Assembly (NCBI GenBank): GCA_022478985.1
Contig: JAKSZP010000003.1
Coordinates: forward strand, 1-64,000
Length of the DNA stretch: 64,000 nt
Reading direction: 5' to 3'
DNA from: Massospora cicadina
Taxonomy: Eukaryota > Entomophthoromycota > Entomophthoromycetes > Entomophthorales > Entomophthoraceae
Made by a program: the position numbers and the translations under genes. Positions within the stretch are counted from its first letter, which is position 1. Every line of letters starts with the position of its first letter. Below the pieces are notes generated by a model. It saw only the letters and a program-made list of their open reading frames with translations. It searched no databases and was not told the origin of the DNA. Shown here piece by piece: positions 1-13,179 of the stretch.

Positions 1-3000
1 TAGAAAGGTTTAATTTGATTGTGGGTATTTTAATATCAGATTCTTTGGATTGGTGTACATTACAGATTAGTAGAACCACTTTGACGCAGATTCATTTAAA
101 TTGATACCTCTGCACATCTCACTTTACAGTAATCTGTTCTGATTGGATGAATATAAAGTTTTTTTATAGATAATAAGGAAAGTAGGATTTCATTCATGAT
201 CCACTTTATTACTTATCCAGTCAAAACTTCCTGAAATTATATGGCTTTTTTGAATTAGGGTGATTGTGATCATTTTTTGATAAACTTTAGGTAACTGGGT
301 TGAAAATGAGATGAGTCCTAGGGTCCTGTCAATATCATGGATTGAACTACCTCTCTACAGACCACTTCTATGATTTTAACAAGGAAGAAGAGGAAAAGGA
401 GGACTGAGAGGAAGGATCCATGGAGTCCAAAGCTGTAACCCACTGATAATCTACAACGTTAGCTAGGTCACTCAACTGAAAAAGTGGCTCACTGGAACCT
501 TGGGACCCCTTTTATACTTGTAGGGGTTCTGGTCTCAATCTGAACAGAGAGATGTGCTTTTAGACTTACAACAAAAAGGCTTACATGCAGGTTTCTGAGC
601 TACTGTCTATATAAGAAGCTTCCTGTTGTAATACCAGCTCCACCTCTTTTCCTATAATTGAGCTCTTTTTTGGAATAACAATTAATAAGTCGAAGAAAAA
701 GCACCTCATTTTGATACATGTCAAATAATCTAAACCATTAATCCTTAGAATTACAAAAGCTCACAATGAACACATTAAAACACTATACAGATAATAGTGT
801 TAATTGGTCACAAAGAGACTAAGATTTTATTTGATTAAACACATAATCAAAGGCATAAATGTCCGGGTAGCAAGTCACTTATTAATAAGTAGAATACAAG
901 AGCGTGGCTCCCACAATTTCTTTGTAGTTCATATATTCTCATATTTTAAAATTTAGGGACTATACCATAGTTATTGGATTAAACTACTTAGGCTCAAAGT
1001 ATAATTTATTTACAAAATGTAGAAGGATATTATTTCTGTTTATTATCTTCATCTTATCAATCAGTAACTACATGTATTATACTAAACTAGCATTTTGAAT
1101 AATCTTTTACCAAACATTGACTTCCAAAAAGGATTATAAGAGTAATCATGAGCAGATCTAAAGACTTTGGATGAACTATACTATTAGTGAACTATCTACG
1201 TCATTATGACTTCATTACATGCTTTCTGCAGTTTATATCAAGTATTTTTATTTCTCATTTTTACTATTATACTATAATCTCTTTGAATTTCTTAGGTATG
1301 GCATTATTCTACTTAACATTTATAAAGCTTCATAAGGTATAAACTCATAGAAACTTGAAAAAATTAGAAAATTGTCTTTTTTATAATATGAAATCTTATC
1401 AAATACAAACTATTTATAAATGAAATATAAATCTTCTTGAATCTTAGATACTGTTTTAAAATATGACAAATTAAACATTTGTTCACTTTATAGTTATAAT
1501 TTTATGACAATATATATACATGAATCTATTGATATATGACGGTAGCTCTTTCATACAATAAAATATAGGCGTGGGCGTTGTATCAGGATAGCATGTGTAC
1601 TTTATATTAAGCGCATACTCTAATAATATTACAATAATCCTCTGTACTAATTGAAGATACTTTTATAAATGCAACAAACAGAAGTAATTTTTACTTTAAA
1701 TTCCTGTTAGACATAAGCAACAATATCTTATAAGAGATAAATAAGCAAATTCTCACAAATATAGTGTACACATAAAATTGCATACTACTTTAATAATGCC
1801 GTTTAGAGACTCTACAAGTCATATATTATTTAATGAAAGAGTAATTGGTCAGCTCTCTATATAACAGGAAGTGGTAATTGAAAGGGTTTCAAGGACAATT
1901 TTTTGGACACAGTAGGGTCATGCATTAATTGATACAAGTTTAATTCTGGTATAACTTAATATATAGTCCAGCTAACCCTAATAAATAAATAAATAGAAAA
2001 TCTATAATTACTAGAACGGTAATTAAGCTAACGCAATCATATATCTAATAGAATTAATGATATCTGAGATTCTAGTCTATTTTTGTACACACTTTATTTA
2101 TTCAGAATTTTTAATGGATTTGACCCAAATGTGTCCTGTGGTATTAAATCCTGATTTGGTAACCATTAATTACTTAGTCGTCAAGTTGAGCTTTTTTTAG
2201 TTCCTTTTCTACATGCAAATTGATTTCATATAGCAATTTATTAATATAATCTATTACCCAAATCTGGACTATATATTAATAAAAGAACATTAGGTTATTT
2301 TTCTAATGACTAAAATCACCTGAACTTCCAACAGTTCCCATAAGATCTCTCTTGAGGGAAACAAAGAGTCTTAAATAGAATATATATCATATACACCCAC
2401 ATCAGTACCAACTACAGTTACAGAGTACTTTTGTTCATTTTTGTATACAATCCTATAAATCCAGACTATTTGTATATAATCTAGATGCTTTTACATCAGA
2501 TTACAATAGTAGTTGAGAATGCTAACTCCTTAACGATATCCTTGAAGAGCTGGTCTCTTACCATTAGCGCTATTGATCTCTTAATGCTTTTCAGAAACTG
2601 TAAAGTCTGAAGCTAAGGCTTATAAATGAATTATAACATCCTTAAAATTTATATTCTTGTAAGAATAGTTGGTTTAAATTATTGCCATTATAGGACGCAC
2701 ACTGGTGGCTAAAACTGCTTAAATCCATATAACACATAATAAGTGGATATTTTTGTTGTGTTTTTCCTTCTCCTACATTCCAACATAGCACTTGATGGGT
2801 AACGTTGCACCTTTCTAAGTCTGTTGAAGCTATTTATTTTCATATGGAATCTAAGAATCTGTTGACACTTTCAACTGCTCTATTTTTAACTGAATATTAG
2901 CTATCAAAAAACGTTTCTGATATTAATAAGATTATTAATTAATAAAAAAGTGTGATGTCTTTAAAAACTTATTTGCAAGGGAACTTGATATAATCGTTAT

Positions 3001-4450
3001 AACACTTTTTAATTATCATAAAAGAGATAGTAGCTTTTGCAGTGACATCTTAAGCAGACGTGACTTCAATTTATCTATTAAAGTAATATGCATCATTAGT
3101 TAAAAGAGATGTCCATTTTTAGCTATTAAAAACAGCTATGTCGTTTCTTAACAAGCTTTTAAGGCATCACTAGGCATTAAGTTCTCTTATAAAAGCATGG
3201 ATTAGGTACACATAACTTTTACATAAAAAATAAGGTCTTTTGTAAGCCCTGAACTGAGTACTAATGCTTTTTGTTAAAATTAAATTTAAGCATTGGTAAG
3301 TCTTCATATAGCCTCTTAAACTAATTTAACATATTCTAACAAGCTAACTGGGTTTTATGTGAGAAAGGTTTGGATTAACCAAGCGCCTTACTCCAATTGC
3401 TCAAACCTCTAATACCTGCTTAATCTGCACTTTTTAATTTATAGGTCAATTTTTTTCTAAACATTCTTTTATCGTTGCCCATGACTTATAATAAGGAGCA
3501 TACATTATCCTCTTTTAACAAAACAGTCATATCAGGCAACCTAGAAATTTTCATCAACATTATAATAAACCCCCTAAAAAAGTAATGGTATAATTATAGT
3601 TAAAATCCAAAGCCCACTGTGAAGCTTCCATATGGTTCCTTTATCTTCTGTAACCACCTTAAGGAGAAGTGGTTGGTAATTATAGTAAAGTTTTATTGCC
3701 ATGGAAAAGTAGAAGTGCTTATTAGCTAACCCAATTGACCAAAAACTATAAATAGTATAGGGTAAAAATTATTTTAGCCTTCATGTGATTATACTTATGA
3801 AGTAGGCATTAGAATAATTCACCTTTATTAGCATTGTGATGAATTAAAGTTGCTACAAAAGCCACGTTAATGATGTTTTCAATTAGCTTTAAATCTTATA
3901 TTAACAGGGTATGTCAAAACAGGTGACCTATCAAAAGCATTCCTTAGATACACAAAATATAGCTGTTGCTCTAAAGCCATACAAACCCCTTTTGTTAGAA
4001 CTAGAACTTAAGAGCTATATCTCTACTGTACAGGTGAGTTCTAACTTTAAATATGCTTTCTATATGATTACATAAACTTAAAAAACAAAAAAAATCCCAA
4101 AGTTAACATAATAAAGCTTTTTATAAAGAAAATAAGAATACTATAAAATCTTTTACAAATATTGGTTAAGGCTTGCAAGTGGCAGTGTTATTAGTCATAC
4201 TAGGCTTTTAAGAGCAATTAATATCTCAAAAGTATTCTTCTCCAAATACGATTACATACATTATGCACCTACAAAAACACAGAATCCTTATTAGTACCAG
4301 ATTTTGCTAATAAATGAAAGAAATATTGGGAATTTTTATTTATTTGCTGAAATGCCATGGAAACTAAGGATAGTAAGGAGACACTATAATTAGCTAAGGT
4401 AATAGTAAAGTTTGTGAAACAACAATTTTATGATGAAGAGATATAGGTTA
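1..4450. other. AT-rich stretch without recognisable gene
   Basis: No open reading frame of 60 codons or more is present and no protein motif could be recognised on either strand. The text is strongly AT-rich with many short A and T runs. Minus-strand conceptual fragments around 2200-3600 have the broken look of an old retroelement, but I could not match any catalytic motif, so no family is assigned. Confidence 0.6.
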
Positions 4451-4498
4451 AGATCGGTGTATCCACCCTTTAGGTTGGGACCACCTAGTGCTAAAAAA
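4451..4498 (+). mobile_element. Short (~48 bp) retroposon, copy a
   Basis: It carries the family core found in four other places in the window: a GTGTATCC-like lead, a 5-bp stem TAGGT/ACCTA around the loop TGGGACC, then GTGCTAAAAAA. The stem is perfect here. No convincing target-site duplication is visible, since the flanks (agatc on the left, aggatcc on the right) match only weakly. The insertion may be old, or it may be the locus from which others came. Confidence 0.6.
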
Positions 4499-5049
4499 GA
4501 GGATCCTGGTCAATAATATAATAACTGATCTTTGTATAAGTCTCTGGGTCAAATTAAGTACATGTAAATATATGGGCCAGTAGTAACGTCAGTTAGGTGG
4601 CAAGGAATTGATTGTAAATAAGGTACTAATTTTAGTTTGCAATGGTTCATAAAAATTTATTTAACACATTATTCAGTAGTGGCCTGACAAACTTAAAAGC
4701 TTTTACTACAGAATTTATTTAACTTAGCAAAAATGAAATTGGAGTCATAATTTAGTATTGGATAATTATAGTTATAAAGTAAATGAATATAAGCTATCTT
4801 ATGGAATGTCAGACAAAACCTCAACATTTCTCACCACTTGACCAGCATCAGGGAATAAAGATGAGTGGGGACCAGATGGTTTATCTGAGGTTAAGACCTT
4901 CAGGACAGTGCGTGGTTGTTGACCATATTAATTTCTACCCAGTTATCTTATTTCATATCCATAAAGGCATGGACTGGTAAGTTGACCTTAGTTGGTTTTA
5001 GTGTGAGCTGTAATTCTGTCATACTTTAAAGGGTAAACCAAAATGCTAT
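4499..5049. other. No supportable gene
   Basis: A 65-codon open frame (4783-4980, +) lies here. It has no recognisable motif, no homologous copy elsewhere in the window and no sign of selection that I can judge, so it is treated as chance. Confidence 0.5.
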
Positions 5050-6383
5050 ATAATCCAGATGACCAGCCCCTCAAGCTGGATTACGAGCAGTTCCTTTAAA
5101 GAGGCAGGAATAGTAAGCCCCAAGTGGAGCCCCACTCTTTTAATAGCGGCTTTTCTCATATGGGGGATGAGCGGTATGTTACTGCCATAGATCCTAAAAA
5201 ACCTTCTTCTCTGCCCCAATTCCTCTTCTGATCTGATAAAATTTATTCAAGGTGTAGCAGAGAGGTGGTTCAGTTTAATCCTTCAGTAGGAACCTAATGC
5301 TTATCACAAGAGTGGCTTGGTCAAAGATGAAATTCAATAAACCGCCCTACCCCACTTAAATCCTCATATGAGCCCTAGTTCATCTAGTAAATCAGATAGG
5401 TTTATATTTAGTAGTTTGAAATGTGGATTGAACCTGAGAACAAATATCTCCAACAATATTTGTTTGATAAATTATATTGATAGGAGAGGTTTCTACAGAA
5501 CAGGTTTTAGTAGCTTAATTACTGTAGAAATCAGTTCTAGATTGGTAATATCCCTCTACTTCTTGTTATGATTCGGTGGACATGATATCAAAACTTTTTA
5601 TGATGCAATCAAAGTCACCTAGTAAATTTCTATAGTCCATCGTGCAGTGACCAGTCTGCCAATCAGGGATCTTACAGATACCTGTTGCTTGCAAATCACT
5701 AAGCTCCTTTCCCTCAGTGTTAGGCAACTGCCCTCCTTAGGGTAGGCTGATAGGTTATTTTTAGCACTGGCACTCTTTTCTTAGCACTAGTAGTGCCCAA
5801 AGCACTGCCACCCTTTAATTTAAAAAACAACCTTGTTCTAACTTGTATACCAGAGTAATCTTCACCAACATTTTTGCTTTCATAATGGTAATAGTATTTG
5901 CAATGCACGACAAAAATCTGCATGTTAGTTTAGTGCCTTTGGAGAAGTTTTCTCACTCCTCAGTTCATTAGTTTTCCAAATTCTAGCAGAATTCATATAC
6001 CTTGGCTTTTCTAATCATATCAGCTAATACATATGCACATCGCAGATGCTACTTACTTGAATATACCCTGCCATTCTGCCTTAAATTGGTGCAATCTGCC
6101 CATTCTATACTCCCACATTATCTTAATTCATTCTTCGCTGATAAAGAACAGCTTTGTATCACTGAGGGGTTGTTGCCGTCCCTGCCTCTTCCACCCACAA
6201 GAGTTGTTTCAGTAAGACCCACAGTTGCCCCATTACAGCCTCCTGGCTTGTTATGGGGCCTTTACACCATCTAACAGTCACAAGTTCAGCTGAGCCCTTG
6301 GCATTCTGGGCCATTCACTGAAAACTAATGCCCTTTATCACATGTCAGTCTTCTTTTTTCAGCTAGCTTAAACCCTGACATAA
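5050..6383. repeat. Repeat E, copy 1 (unidentified dispersed repeat)
   Basis: This block is a diverged direct repeat of 41466-42771. Shared landmarks in the same order are ccagatgaccagccc, gcaggaatagtaagcccc, a ctctgcccca segment, tgtttgataaattata, a CCTCTTCCACCC-type stretch and a tail ending near cttgacat. Both copies show broken plus-strand open pieces (for example 5368-5571 and 6002-6274) of similar conceptual sequence. It was probably once coding, possibly the gag or 5' part of a retroelement. I do not recognise the protein. Both ends are approximate. Confidence 0.7.
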
Positions 6384-7529
6384 TTTTTAACCAACATTCT
6401 TGGTGTTTTCCACTCTTCTCACTGGTTTGAGTGAAACGTTTGCCTACCTAGCTGTTAAGAGATCCACTAAACTCAAATCTTAATACTATTTCCTTTGTTG
6501 AAAAATATGGGGTTTACCCCTGAATCACACCTGGTCATCTAATCATGTAGGTCAAACTGATGTTCTTAAATAAAAGTTGGGCTTGCCAGTTACCAAAATG
6601 CCATTTCTCAGCTTGGCTTATTCTTCCACATCCCATTCTCTTTATGAATCCACTCTTGGGGATCAGACTAGTTTCAGCTTTTCTATTAACTTTCTGTTCT
6701 AGGACAAGCAATGTAACTGTACAGGCGGCCTGGATAGAGGGACGGATAGCAATTTTATGGACCCTAGAATGGTACACACATTATAACTAAACTAAAATGT
6801 GGCCCATCCCATATTAAACATCTTCTTATCCTATAAAATTTCACGCTATTAATCAACCATTACAATTCTTTGTGCATAGAATTATAAGCATGAGATTATT
6901 CTACATCAATTACTGATTTATTATATCCTGTAAACTTGTTCAGGTTGGTAACTTTATCAACAAGTGCTATCACAATGGAATAAAATCTCTCCTTCACTAA
7001 TATTGAGCTCAGTAAAATTACCACTAAACGATACCCTTTCTCCTGAGCCTCCTTGAGCTTACCTTACCTTCACTTCCACTCCTCATGAATATTCCGCCAT
7101 ATTTCCCTTCTAATCTCGCCCCATACATAGAATTATCTGGCATGAGACTATCTACTAGGCCAAACTTTTACAGAGTATGATCTAGAATTTCAGATTGATG
7201 GTAAAATTCATAAAGAAAGACTGTCCATTATACCCTCACACAGAGGAAGAGGACAGAGCTTTATATGTATGTCTAGACAATATGCTGGCAAAAAGCTGAT
7301 TTTTCGAAATCATCATCCATTGCTTTCCACGTTGTCTTTGCTCAAAAGACAGAAGGAACCCTGCGGTCATGCGTTTGTTAAAGAGATTTCAGTAATGTGA
7401 TAGTTACAGACCCCTACCTCCTCCCACTGAAACTATCTATAGCTCATAAAAATTTTAAAATAGCAGCTTTTCTCTAAATCTGATTTGGTGAATGCCTTCA
7501 ATCTTATAATATTCATTAATAACATAAGT
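6384..7529. other. Unassigned sequence between repeat E and A-family pol
   Basis: Two overlapping antiparallel open frames lie at 6535-6790, neither with a recognisable motif. Position suggests that part of this stretch is the decayed front of the pol region that becomes recognisable after 7530, but no protease or early reverse transcriptase motif could be read. Confidence 0.4.
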
Positions 7530-9250
7530 GGCTCCCTGCCATATGCGCGAATAGGGGAATCTTTTAGTTTACAGTAAAGCATTTGGGTTAAAGAACGCAA
7601 CAGCAAACTTTCACCGCCTCATAGATGATGTCCTGGGGTAATCTGAGCTTCTCCTGCGCAGTTGCCTACTTTGATGACATCTTAATTCTTTCTACCTCTC
7701 ATGAGCAACAAGACGCAGCTTTATTTAGTCATAGCTGACATCTACAGGGCTTGGCTATTAAGTAAACCCTTTAAATGCAAATTCTTTCGTGATGAGGTGA
7801 CCTTTTGAGGAATCTAGTTTTAAAGGAGGGGTTTCAGTTCCTCCAAGCAAGCTAGAAGATCATACATTCTTGTCCATCCAAAAAACAGCCTTGAAGCTTA
7901 CTGGGGATGATGATCTTCCTCAATATGTTCTCCCCAGCTCTTGCTCAACTATTAGCTCCCTTGCATTCCCTGAATGGCAAGACACACCTTTAAAAGGGAC
8001 ACCTAATGCCTACAAGCGTTTGACTCATTAAGGAGGTTTATACCGCGCAAGTCCTCAGGCACATTGACAAGTCTAATCCCTTCATAGTGCATGTAAGGAA
8101 TCTTTAGTTGTCATGAGTGCTGTACTCCTCTACGAGCATGATAGGGCTGAACATCCTGATGTTTATTTTTCTTAGAATTTCTTGACCACTTAGCATGCTT
8201 TGGAAACTCTATGACAAAAAACTGGCGTTTGTGTCTTGGTCATTAACTCACTGGCGCTACCTCTTCCAAGGTACCCAGCATGAGATTATTGTGCACAACT
8301 ACTAAAAGTCCCTGATGTCTTATAATAAACCCAAAATCTCGCCCATCGTCATGCCCACAAGTTACCATGGTCTACGCAACTTTAACTTCAATTGTGAGTT
8401 TGTGAAAGGGGCTTAAATTTCTTGCCAGACATGTTAAGTAAAAGCCAGCCATGTACCTCAGAATAGAAGAGCTCCTTGACCTTACTATCTTTAGCCTGCC
8501 ACCCAAATTTTGACGCTGGATCCTCTTTCCGTTTAATCTGCTTTTGTCACCAAACTCTCCCCTCCTTAACTAAATACTCGCCGCCCAAATGACCTTCCCA
8601 GAAGGGATCACTTTATATGAGGACTTAAAATCTAAATCTCATAAGCTTACTCTCTATACCCTCAAGGAAAGGGTAATCTTATTAGGAGAATGAGTCATTG
8701 TTCCTTCTGCCCTTCATAAACAGGTAAATTAAGAGCATTATTATCCTCTATAACTGTGGGCACCCTGGGTCTAAAAAGTGTGGAACTGGTTAACAGACTT
8801 ATAACTTGCTGGGACCATCCAAGGAGACCCCATATAAATTTTTCGTGTAGTATGTGCACAATCTAAATTTGATAGATCTGGGAAAAAAAGCCTCTTGCAT
8901 CTATTGAAACAAATAGAGAGCCTCAGGACTTCACTATCGGTGATTTTATTATAAAGTTGCCACCTTCCATGGGGTTTGATGTGATCATGATGTTGGTTGA
9001 TCGCTTCACCAAGTTTGCACACTTCATCCCCTGCAGCACAAAGATCACTTCTGAAAAAATAGCAGCCATGTTTGCGACTAATATTCTCTATGTTTGGACC
9101 CTTCAGGGAGATATGAGCAACTGTGGGCCCCAATTCACCACCAGGTTCTGTAGTACCCTTCTTGACCTCCTACATATTAACCCTGCATGTCTACCACGTG
9201 TTGCAAGAAGAACTGCAACTGGGAAAGATAGGTGTTGGCGTTCATGCTAA
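7530..9250 (+). pseudogene. Ty3/gypsy pol remnant (RT, RNase H, integrase), element A'
   Basis: In the three plus frames one reads, in order, a reverse transcriptase stretch FGLKNATANFHRLIDD near 7577, an intact catalytic box AYFDDILILS at 7664-7693, an RNase H-like segment with LTHWRYLFQGTQHEI near 8240, and an integrase core. The core includes VDRFTKFAHFIPC (about 8995) and CGPQFTTRF (about 9122), part of the DDE fold. Stops and frameshifts break the frame every few tens of codons, so it cannot make an enzyme. It reads into the LTR at 9395, which would be its 3' LTR. Its own 5' LTR and gag are not recognisable upstream. Homology of 9310-9394 with the sequence just before 15945 shows that it belongs to the same family as element A. 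Confidence 0.85.
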
Positions 9251-9394
9251 ATAATGGCCCAAATTAACTTGAGAGCAAACTAATAAATCATTTGATGATC
9301 CTCCTATGGGTTGAGCCTTCTGGAAGCAAAAGGATTAATGTTATATAAGCCTTTTTCTTAGGTGGACAAGAATTAATAAAAATGCTTTAAAAAT

Positions 9395-10022
9395 TGTCAT
9401 GAGAGAGATCAGTGTATCCCCCTTTAGGTTGGGACCACCTAGTGCTAATAAAAAAGAATTATCATGAGATGAGACTCTGCCTTGATGCCAGTGGCCGCCA
9501 TCTGGATTTCCTTACACAACAGAAGACCAACAATTTCAAGGAAAATCAAAGGATGAGGCTGCAGATTGACCCTTATACTGATGAGAATCAAAGACCTGTA
9601 CAAAGAGGACTTGAGAACTTCGTCTGCCACAGAACACCTAATCACCTTATAAATATTAAAAGTTTTACAAATAAGATTGTTGTATTCTTCCCCTAGCGAA
9701 TTTATATCTATTTCTACCTCTTTATATAGTTATGATTATAATTGTCATAACCCAGGATGGTGCATATATACCAGACCCTGAAGGGACGAAAGTGCTACGC
9801 CATCGCCTCTCTCCAGCCAATTTTAATCATCATGTCATCATGAAGACCAATCACAACTTCTGTTCCCGATGTTCTGGGCACCATAAATTTGAGAAATAAA
9901 TTTTTCTTATGATATGAGAAAATAGGCACAGGTATGTTTACACTACAATAGGTAAGACTGTGTGAAGACAGCTTTCCTCCAATAAACATAAAGCTTGGTA
10001 AAAATATAAGCCTTTAATTTAG
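9395..10022 (+). mobile_element. LTR of A-family Ty3/gypsy element (shared LTR)
   Basis: It starts with TGTCATGAGA and matches the LTR that begins at 15945 and resumes after element B at 28987. After removing the small retroposon and its duplication (65 bp) the length is about 563 bp, against about 565 bp for the split partner. Shared landmarks are the CCAGTGGC..GCCATC region, the ACCAGACCCTGAAG stretch and the terminal ATAAGCCTTTA. The right boundary is uncertain by a few bases. It can serve as the 3' LTR of the pol remnant to its left and as the 5' LTR of element A to its right. Confidence 0.75.
9405..9456 (+). mobile_element. Short (~52 bp) retroposon, copy b, with 13-bp TSD
   Basis: It is flanked by aattgtcatgaga (9392-9404) and aattatcatgaga (9457-9469), a 13-bp target-site duplication with one mismatch. 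The sister LTR at 15945 has this site once and without the insert, so it shows the empty state. The unit has a GTGTATCC lead, stem TAGGT/ACCTA with loop TGGGACC, and the tail GTGCTAATAAAAAAG. Confidence 0.85.
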
Positions 10023-13000
10023 AAAACCCCCAAAGAGGGAGATGAGCTTAACTCGATGGGGTATACTTCTCAATTTGAGTTACAACCAATTCAACCTAAG
10101 AGCAAATAAAACTGGGCTACCCATGAGTTCAACCTTCCTATTTTAATTCCAACAATCCCACCTCCAAACTGACAACCTAGCCAAAACTTTCCAGCAGCTT
10201 CTTGATGGGATCTATTCCACCAAGGCCTGCTCTAGTTGTTTGCAAGCTTCTACTGTCCAATTCTATATGCAAAGAACTTATGGCTTGGTTATCTTAGCTA
10301 ATAATGAGTTGGCTGGTGAGGCAGAACCCAACCTCCAGCAGTTTTTACATCCAGCTCTCCATAATCTCCTCTAATTGGTGGGATTACATCATCAAGAGTA
10401 CTACAACAGCTGGGATGAGTATAGAGCCCTAACTCAAACCTGGTGAAATCCTATAAAACTGCCTTCTCTTATAACTATGACAATAAGGAAGCTATCCAGG
10501 AGAACCTCCGCCTCATTAATGCCGTCAGAATTCAAATCGCCATGTTGGACTCTGTGATCTCTGGATATATAGATACCCTCCTTACTCGGTAGATTTTGGT
10601 GTGGTCTTAAAGTTGAATGAGTACAACCAAAATACCGCTTCAGAAGTTGCTGCCCAAACCTAAACTTTGGATCCATTTTAGAGCAATTTAGTCATATAGT
10701 AGTCCTGCTTGATCAGCTTCAGCGCTAAAATGAGTATATCAACAAGGAGCCATGGGGTGTCAAAGGGCTTAGAGGTCCTAAAGATACAAGAGATGCCAAG
10801 AGGGATGAGGGACAACCAGGTTCCAGAGGGGCCCACTGGCCCCCCTGATCACCAATTCCCCTAGCTGAAGGCTCCAAGGACCCCATTTATGGAGAGATGC
10901 TCAAAAAGTTGGAGGGCCTTCAGAAACATGTTGAAAGCATCACTCAAAGATGTGGAGCTTTTCCTGATGTAAGCCCCATCAATTTTGCCATCACCTTAGG
11001 AGCACTCAACTTCAAATTGAAAAAATTTATGGAGGCTCAAGAATTTTACCAACAAATATCTTGATGAGATGAAACAGAAATACACAAAAATTTGATGCTC
11101 CCATCAGTTTCTGTGAGTCCAAGATTTTAAACTTGAAGCCCCCAAATTGATCAGAATGTTAACACCAGTGCTCTTAATCAATGCTGTAATAAGCTCCAGG
11201 ACTTAGATAAGATTCAAAGTCAAATGAATTAGCAGGCCCCTGCACATATGCTGATTCAGTGTCCACCGATTTCTGCCAGATTATTAAAGCTGCCATGCAT
11301 GTCCTCTCCACACCAGTTGGACCAGCTTCAAGCCTAGCTTCAAAGAGTGTTTCATTTCAGAAAAAGAAAGCATTAAGTCATTTTTAAAGCCTTTGAGAGT
11401 GCTATGGAAGAGGCCACTAATTGACAAAGTGTCAAGCATATCCATTCCCGTTTGTGTGGGAAGCTCGTGAAATTGTGACCCCTATCTTTGTGAATGTCAG
11501 ACCTGGTCCTAGATCAATAATGCGCTTTCACAGGAAATTGGCTCCAATCAGACCCTCTCAAGACAAAAACAAGCTTTTATGGTCATTAACCTCAATAAAG
11601 GAGAAGCCCCTACTGATTTTCATGTTGCTTTTATGCTAGTGTGAAACCACTAGTTACTACTAAATAAACTCATTAGATGATGCTATTACATTATATTCTC
11701 TGCACTTGAATATTAGTCCAATGTTCAACTTCATATGATAGAATATAAGTAAATTTACCTTGCATTCATGAGGTTGGTTAGCCTGGCAGGGTAAGTCCTG
11801 CTTCCAATCTAGTGCAAATTTTTTTCAGCACAAGTTTGAAACCTGTGTGGCTAAAACCTCGGTGTGGTATATTTGACTTAAAGTTGCCCCACTTTGATTA
11901 CCTTTACTTTCATTTGTGAAATCAAAGTTGCACTTAACAAAATTACTGCTGCCACTTTTAACAAGTATTCCTCCATTGTTTAGCCTCACCTAGAATTAAA
12001 GTACGTGCATTGGATGCCAAGGATAAGGAGTACCCACATATTCGTATTGTAAAAGCCGCTGAATAACCAAGAAGAAATGCTATTGTTGTTGGGTGGTAGA
12101 GGCATAACATGAACTGTCAGAAAAAAGAGAGTTCAGCATGAAGACAGAGGCTCTTAATGCTGACACTTCCCCTGTTATGCCTCATTTTAATAATGAAAGC
12201 CCCACAGAGGTTACCATTGGCAAACCATGGAAGCATGAGTTGATCAATACTGATAATAAACTTCAAAGTTTAGCTTTTTCTTTTGATGAGTCACCAATGT
12301 TTTTCAAATCTACCACTTTGAATGATATGTTGGTTACTCATGTTGCAATTGAGGTTCATGCAATTTTGTACTCGACATAATAGATAGCAGTTTTCCAGTA
12401 AACATAAGGCCATCCAGATTAATAAAGAAAAATAAGTCTGCACCCAATCTGCCCCATTACCATGAATATGACACTGCTGTACCTTAATGCACTAAATCTA
12501 CAAAAAACTACTCTGCGCTTCCCACCCAGTTTAGGATGATATCATTAAATGCCTCAGCCATAGCTCTAGATAACTTTAGCTACAATTTATTGCTGATCAT
12601 TTTTTCCTGAGAATATGATGACATCATCCTATACATGAAAATATTTCTATATTTTCTTGGTACTCGCATTCCCTTAGTGTTTGAGACAGTCAAGGATGGA
12701 AAGGAGCACATAAAAGCTCAAACCTGCTTATTACAACTGAAATCTACATTGACTGGCTTGACTACCCCATTATAGGCTCACGCGTGAAACTACCCGCTTG
12801 CAAGTGGATGGGGCTGAAGGGATGCCTGTATATTCGCCAGAATTCAAAGCTTCTCAGGGTCACAGATTATAGTGGACAACCAGATTCATGTGAATACATT
12901 ACTTGAGAGCCTTTTAGAAATCTTCAAGGCTGAAAATCTACCTGAAAAAAGAGCCTTAACCTACCTTGGTATTCTCATACTCGCCTACGTCAGCTCCATC

Positions 13001-13170
13001 CATCTATTGCTGGCCTACTGGCTCTGAAATCCCATACCATTGGCCCAAATACTCCAAGCACCTATCTACGTTCAATACCAATGATATCAGCTGTGTCCAT
13101 AGGTTTGGGAGCCTCCATAATTTTAGTTTAGAAGAGCCTGTACTTTAGCTCAAGTCACCACCTCCATAGG
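10023..13170 (+). pseudogene. Gag region of element A (decayed)
   Basis: This is the internal region between the LTR and the pol of element A. The plus frames give hydrophilic, helix-prone Gln/Glu/Leu-rich pieces (for example around 10180-10340 and 10890-11060) of the sort seen in fungal Ty3/gypsy capsid proteins, but no diagnostic motif and no CCHC knuckle could be read. A tRNA-derived SINE sits in it at 11770-11913. The open frames 11421-11639 and 12138-12380 are surviving pieces with no recognised domain. The assignment rests on position; protease should lie near the 3' end but was not identified. Confidence 0.5.
11770..11913 (+). mobile_element. tRNA-derived SINE, copy 1
   Basis: It starts GAGGTTGGTTAGCC, resembling a tRNA 5' region and A box, and has a T-arm-like hairpin CACA-GTTTGAAAC-CTGTG acting as a B-box equivalent. 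It then matches the other copy (16205-16337, opposite strand) through GTGTGGTATATTT and beyond. Flanks accttgcattcat and acctttactttcat may be a diverged target-site duplication. It interrupts the gag region of element A. Confidence 0.6.
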
Positions 13171-13179
13171 GGAAGACCT

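Noticed and set aside
2200..3600. Possible minus-strand Copia-type polyprotein
   Set aside because: Some conceptual pieces looked suggestive (a VESVNRFL-like stretch), but no integrase, RT or RNase H motif could be confirmed.
8771..9133. 120-codon minus-strand ORF
   Set aside because: Antisense to the integrase core of the A' pol remnant.
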